Origin: Nocardioides sp.
GTDB lineage: Bacteria; Actinomycetota; Actinomycetes; Propionibacteriales; Nocardioidaceae
Length of the DNA stretch: 16,833 nucleotides
Reading direction: 5' to 3'
Assembly: GCA_003519585.1 (NCBI GenBank)
Contig: DOWL01000081.1
Coordinates: 1 to 16,833, forward strand
Every line of letters starts with the position of its first letter. Positions within the stretch are counted from its first letter, which is position 1. Below the pieces are notes generated by a model. That model searched no databases, was not told the DNA's origin, and was given only the letters and a program-made list of their open reading frames with translations. Made by a program: the position numbers and the translations under genes. Below are positions 15,134-16,833 of the stretch, piece by piece.

Positions 15134-15173
15134 GCCGGAGACAGTAGCAAGGGGTACGGCGCGGGCAGAAACC

Positions 15174-15839
15174 TCAGCGGTTGACCTGGTTCCACTTCGA
15201 GACGATCAGGTTGACGTAGGTGTCCACGCCGGGGCCGGGTGGCTGGCCATGGGTGTCGCCGGTCTGGTGAGTGCCGTCCACGAGCAGCTCCGACTCCCCG
15301 GTGACCGGGTCGAGCGTCGGGTCCGCGAGGACAGTACGCCGCCAGTTGATGATGTACGTGTTCGGCCGAGTCTGCGCGAGGTGCCGCGAGTAGCGGTTGT
15401 AGAGGCGCAAGGTGACGTCCTTGTCGCGTTGGTACGAGCCCGCACGCACCACCATCACCAAGAACACGTTGGTCTGCGCGGGGACCTGGGCGATCGCCCG
15501 GCGCAACCGGGCGGCGCTCCACTCGGGAAAGTGGCACCGGTTGGTGCCGAGGGCCATGACGAAGTTCGCGGGGTGCGGGTTGATCCGCAGGTACTTCGCC
15601 ATCCGTTGGCGCAGTGCGGAGACGGGGCGGCCGCGCTGGTGGTCGATGTGCCAATCCGGCTCGACCACCTTGAGCCGCGGCGCGACCCGGAACAACGTCG
15701 AGTCGCCGATGATGAACGTCCCCGACAGCGACGGCGGCGGGACCGACCGGCCCGTGGTGCCGGCGCTGGCCGACGGGGTGAGAGAGACCAGCACGGAGAT
15801 GAGTACGGCGACGAGCGCGCCGACGAGGGACTTCTTCAA
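15174..15839 (-). CDS. secreted SGNH-hydrolase-like protein
   Basis: This is a 221-residue exported protein. The signal peptide ([26 protein letters not shown]) ends near residue 26. SGNH/GDSL-type blocks follow: block [10 protein letters not shown] with Ser47, a possible block II Gly70, block [12 protein letters not shown] with Asn100, and block V VDGTHQTG with Asp188 and His191. All four defining positions can be assigned, so it may be an esterase or acyl-hydrolase acting on cell-wall or extracellular glycan esters. Similar domains also occur at the C-terminus of OatA-like O-acyltransferases. The start is TTG at 15839, supported by GGGAG (minus strand, 15845-15849) and by the position of the signal peptide. 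The gene begins 11 bp after the CCA of tRNA-Ile and ends 40 bp before DLW-39, so it probably shares their transcript. Confidence 0.82.
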   Translation of the reverse strand: MKKSLVGALVAVLISVLVSLTPSASAGTTGRSVPPPSLSGTFIIGDSTLFRVAPRLKVVEPDWHIDHQRGRPVSALRQRMAKYLRINPHPANFVMALGTNRCHFPEWSAARLRRAIAQVPAQTNVFLVMVVRAGSYQRDKDVTLRLYNRYSRHLAQTRPNTYIINWRRTVLADPTLDPVTGESELLVDGTHQTGDTHGQPPGPGVDTYVNLIVSKWNQVNR

Positions 15840-15844
15840 CCGGA

Positions 15845-15849
15845 CTCCC
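15845..15849 (-). promoter_or_regulatory. ribosome binding site supporting a TTG start
   Basis: GGGAG on the minus strand lies five bases before the TTG at 15839 and one base after the encoded CCA of tRNA-Ile. Maturation of the tRNA 3' end would cut almost directly in front of this site, leaving a leader of only about 11 bases. Confidence 0.55.
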
Positions 15850-15850
15850 G

Positions 15851-15927
15851 TGGTGGGCCTAACAGGACTTGAACCTGTGACCTCTTCCTTATCAGGGAAG
15901 CGCTCTAACCGTCTGAGCTATAGGCCC
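15851..15927 (-). tRNA. tRNA-Ile (anticodon GAT)
   Basis: The minus-strand sequence begins GGGCCTATAGCTCAGACGGT and forms a standard cloverleaf. The acceptor GGGCCTA pairs with TAGGCCC. The anticodon loop is CTGATAA with anticodon GAT, and the T-loop is GGTTCAAGTCC. A73 is followed by an encoded CCA at 15851-15853. It lies 74 bp after the stop of the DUF3566 gene, as in many Actinobacteria. Confidence 0.97.
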
Positions 15928-16001
15928 GCGAGTCGGGCGGCGACCGGTCGCCGACCGAACGGGAAGATTACCGGAGCCGGGAGCGCGGCGCCGAATCGAG
16001 G

Positions 16002-16833
16002 TCAGTTGTCCTCGGCGAGGGTGACCTCGACGCCACCGAGCAGGGACGCCGACATGTTGTAGAGGAAGGCACCCAGCGTGCAGATCGCGGTCACCAGCAC
16101 CACGTCGACGGCGGCCACGATCATCGTGAAGCCCACCACCCGGCGGGTGCCGAGGTAGTCCTCGATGTCGAAGGTCGAGGTGTCCTGACCGCCGACCACG
16201 TCGCGGACCGTCTGGTTGATGGAGCTCCACACATCGGCCGCGCCGAGCACCGTCCAGACCATCAGCACCGAGACCACGATGACGATGCCGAGGGCGATCG
16301 AGAGCAGGAACGAGGTCTTCATGATCGACCAGGGGTCGATCCGGGTGAGACGCAGCCGGGCCCGGCGACCGGGCCGGGGTGCGGCCGCGGCGCGCTGGGC
16401 AGCCTTCTCGGCGCGGGTCGGCTTGGGCGGCTTCGGCTCCCGCACCTTGCCGGTGGGGGCAGGAGTCGGGGCGACGACCGGCGGCGGGGCGACCACGGGC
16501 CGGGCCGTCTCCGTCGTACGCGCGGTGGGAGCCTGCGCGAGCTGAGCCTGATTGGCCGGCGACGGCTGAGCCGGGGCCGGTGCCGTTGCGGGGCTCGCCT
16601 GGGTCGCCGCGGCAGCAGCGGCTGTGGCGGCCGCCGCAGCAGTCGGGCCCGTCGGGGTCGAGGCCGTGCGCCGTGAGCGTGCCGATGCGGGAGGAGAGGC
16701 CGGCTTGGGCTTGGCCGGCTGCTTCTTCGCGGTCTTCTTGGCGGCGGCCCGGGCCGCCGGCTGGGACGCCGGCGGCGGGGGCGGGGGGGGCGGAGGCGTG
16801 GGGGGCGTGCCGTTGCGCCTGCCGCTGCCCGGG
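16002..16833 (-). CDS. DUF3566 membrane protein, partial (N-terminus outside window)
   Basis: About 276 residues are visible; the frame is open to the window edge with no start codon in the outer third, so the N-terminus lies beyond 16833. The visible N-terminal half is low-complexity: a run of prolines, then AKKTAKKQPAKPKP-type and poly-Ala segments, then a basic stretch PRPGRRARLRLTRIDPWS. The C-terminal part has two transmembrane helices (FLLSIALGIVIVVSVLMVW and FTMIVAAVDVVLVTAICTLGAF) and ends GGVEVTLAEDN. This is the DUF3566 pattern, normally encoded directly after gyrA; Rv0007 of Mycobacterium tuberculosis is the familiar member. Its role is not established, but the position next to gyrase and tRNA genes is conserved. 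The disordered Pro/Ala/Lys-rich region is probably cytoplasmic. Confidence 0.9.
   Translation of the reverse strand, partial: PGSGRRNGTPPTPPPPPPPPPASQPAARAAAKKTAKKQPAKPKPASPPASARSRRTASTPTGPTAAAAATAAAAAATQASPATAPAPAQPSPANQAQLAQAPTARTTETARPVVAPPPVVAPTPAPTGKVREPKPPKPTRAEKAAQRAAAAPRPGRRARLRLTRIDPWSIMKTSFLLSIALGIVIVVSVLMVWTVLGAADVWSSINQTVRDVVGGQDTSTFDIEDYLGTRRVVGFTMIVAAVDVVLVTAICTLGAFLYNMSASLLGGVEVTLAEDN

Noticed and set aside
1..16833. CRISPR array, prophage, restriction or other defence genes
   Set aside because: No regularly spaced repeat-spacer pattern and no proteins of those families are seen. The repeats found are short regulatory-scale elements or protein-domain repeats.

Overview
The window is high-GC actinobacterial chromosomal DNA. 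The best lineage clue is its right end, where a DUF3566 membrane protein, tRNA-Ile(GAT), a DLW-39 family small protein and tRNA-Ala(TGC) lie on the minus strand. That block normally sits just downstream of gyrB-gyrA near the replication origin in Actinobacteria. Protein styles (IscA-fold protein without cysteines, GerMN lipoprotein, PKD-rich giant secreted protein) suggest Nocardioidaceae or a close relative. That is inference, because no rRNA or gyrase sequence is in view.

Layout from left to right. (1) 204-1476: a small IscA/HesB-fold protein on the minus strand diverges from a two-gene plus-strand unit encoding a STAS anti-sigma-antagonist-like protein and a degenerate RsbW-like protein; the two overlap by one base. 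(2) 1498-4246, minus strand: a tight three-gene operon of response regulator, HAMP sensor kinase and GerMN-domain lipoprotein, each junction a 4-bp stop/start overlap. It resembles a reduced MtrA-MtrB-LpqB module. A tiny putative membrane protein diverges from it. (3) 4535-4933 carries no supported gene. (4) 4934-7896, minus strand: a MarR regulator, a four-helix membrane protein and a secreted phospholipase-D-like protein form a probable operon; a four-helix membrane protein lies downstream beyond a strong GC-rich hairpin. A clean 22-bp palindrome lies just upstream of the MarR gene. (5) 7897-8662: a long non-coding stretch. It holds that palindrome, an AT-rich array of alternating TTGCG/CGCAA half-sites on a 17-bp repeat, and a leader hairpin. 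(6) 8663-14158: a giant secreted protein of 1831 residues, with an N-terminal domain, one PKD domain, a delta-60/DUF5122-like propeller, about five Ig-like repeats and five C-terminal PKD domains, followed by a clear hairpin terminator. (7) 14267-14764: a second MarR regulator. (8) 14908-16833, minus strand: the DUF3566/tRNA block, with a secreted SGNH-hydrolase-like gene between tRNA-Ile and DLW-39.

The most interesting parts are the regulatory DNA on either side of the 8-kb boundary and the giant PKD protein, whose six PKD domains all carry a closely spaced cysteine pair. The SGNH gene inside the tRNA block also deserves a look. I see no CRISPR array, intact insertion sequence, phage gene or obvious defence system.
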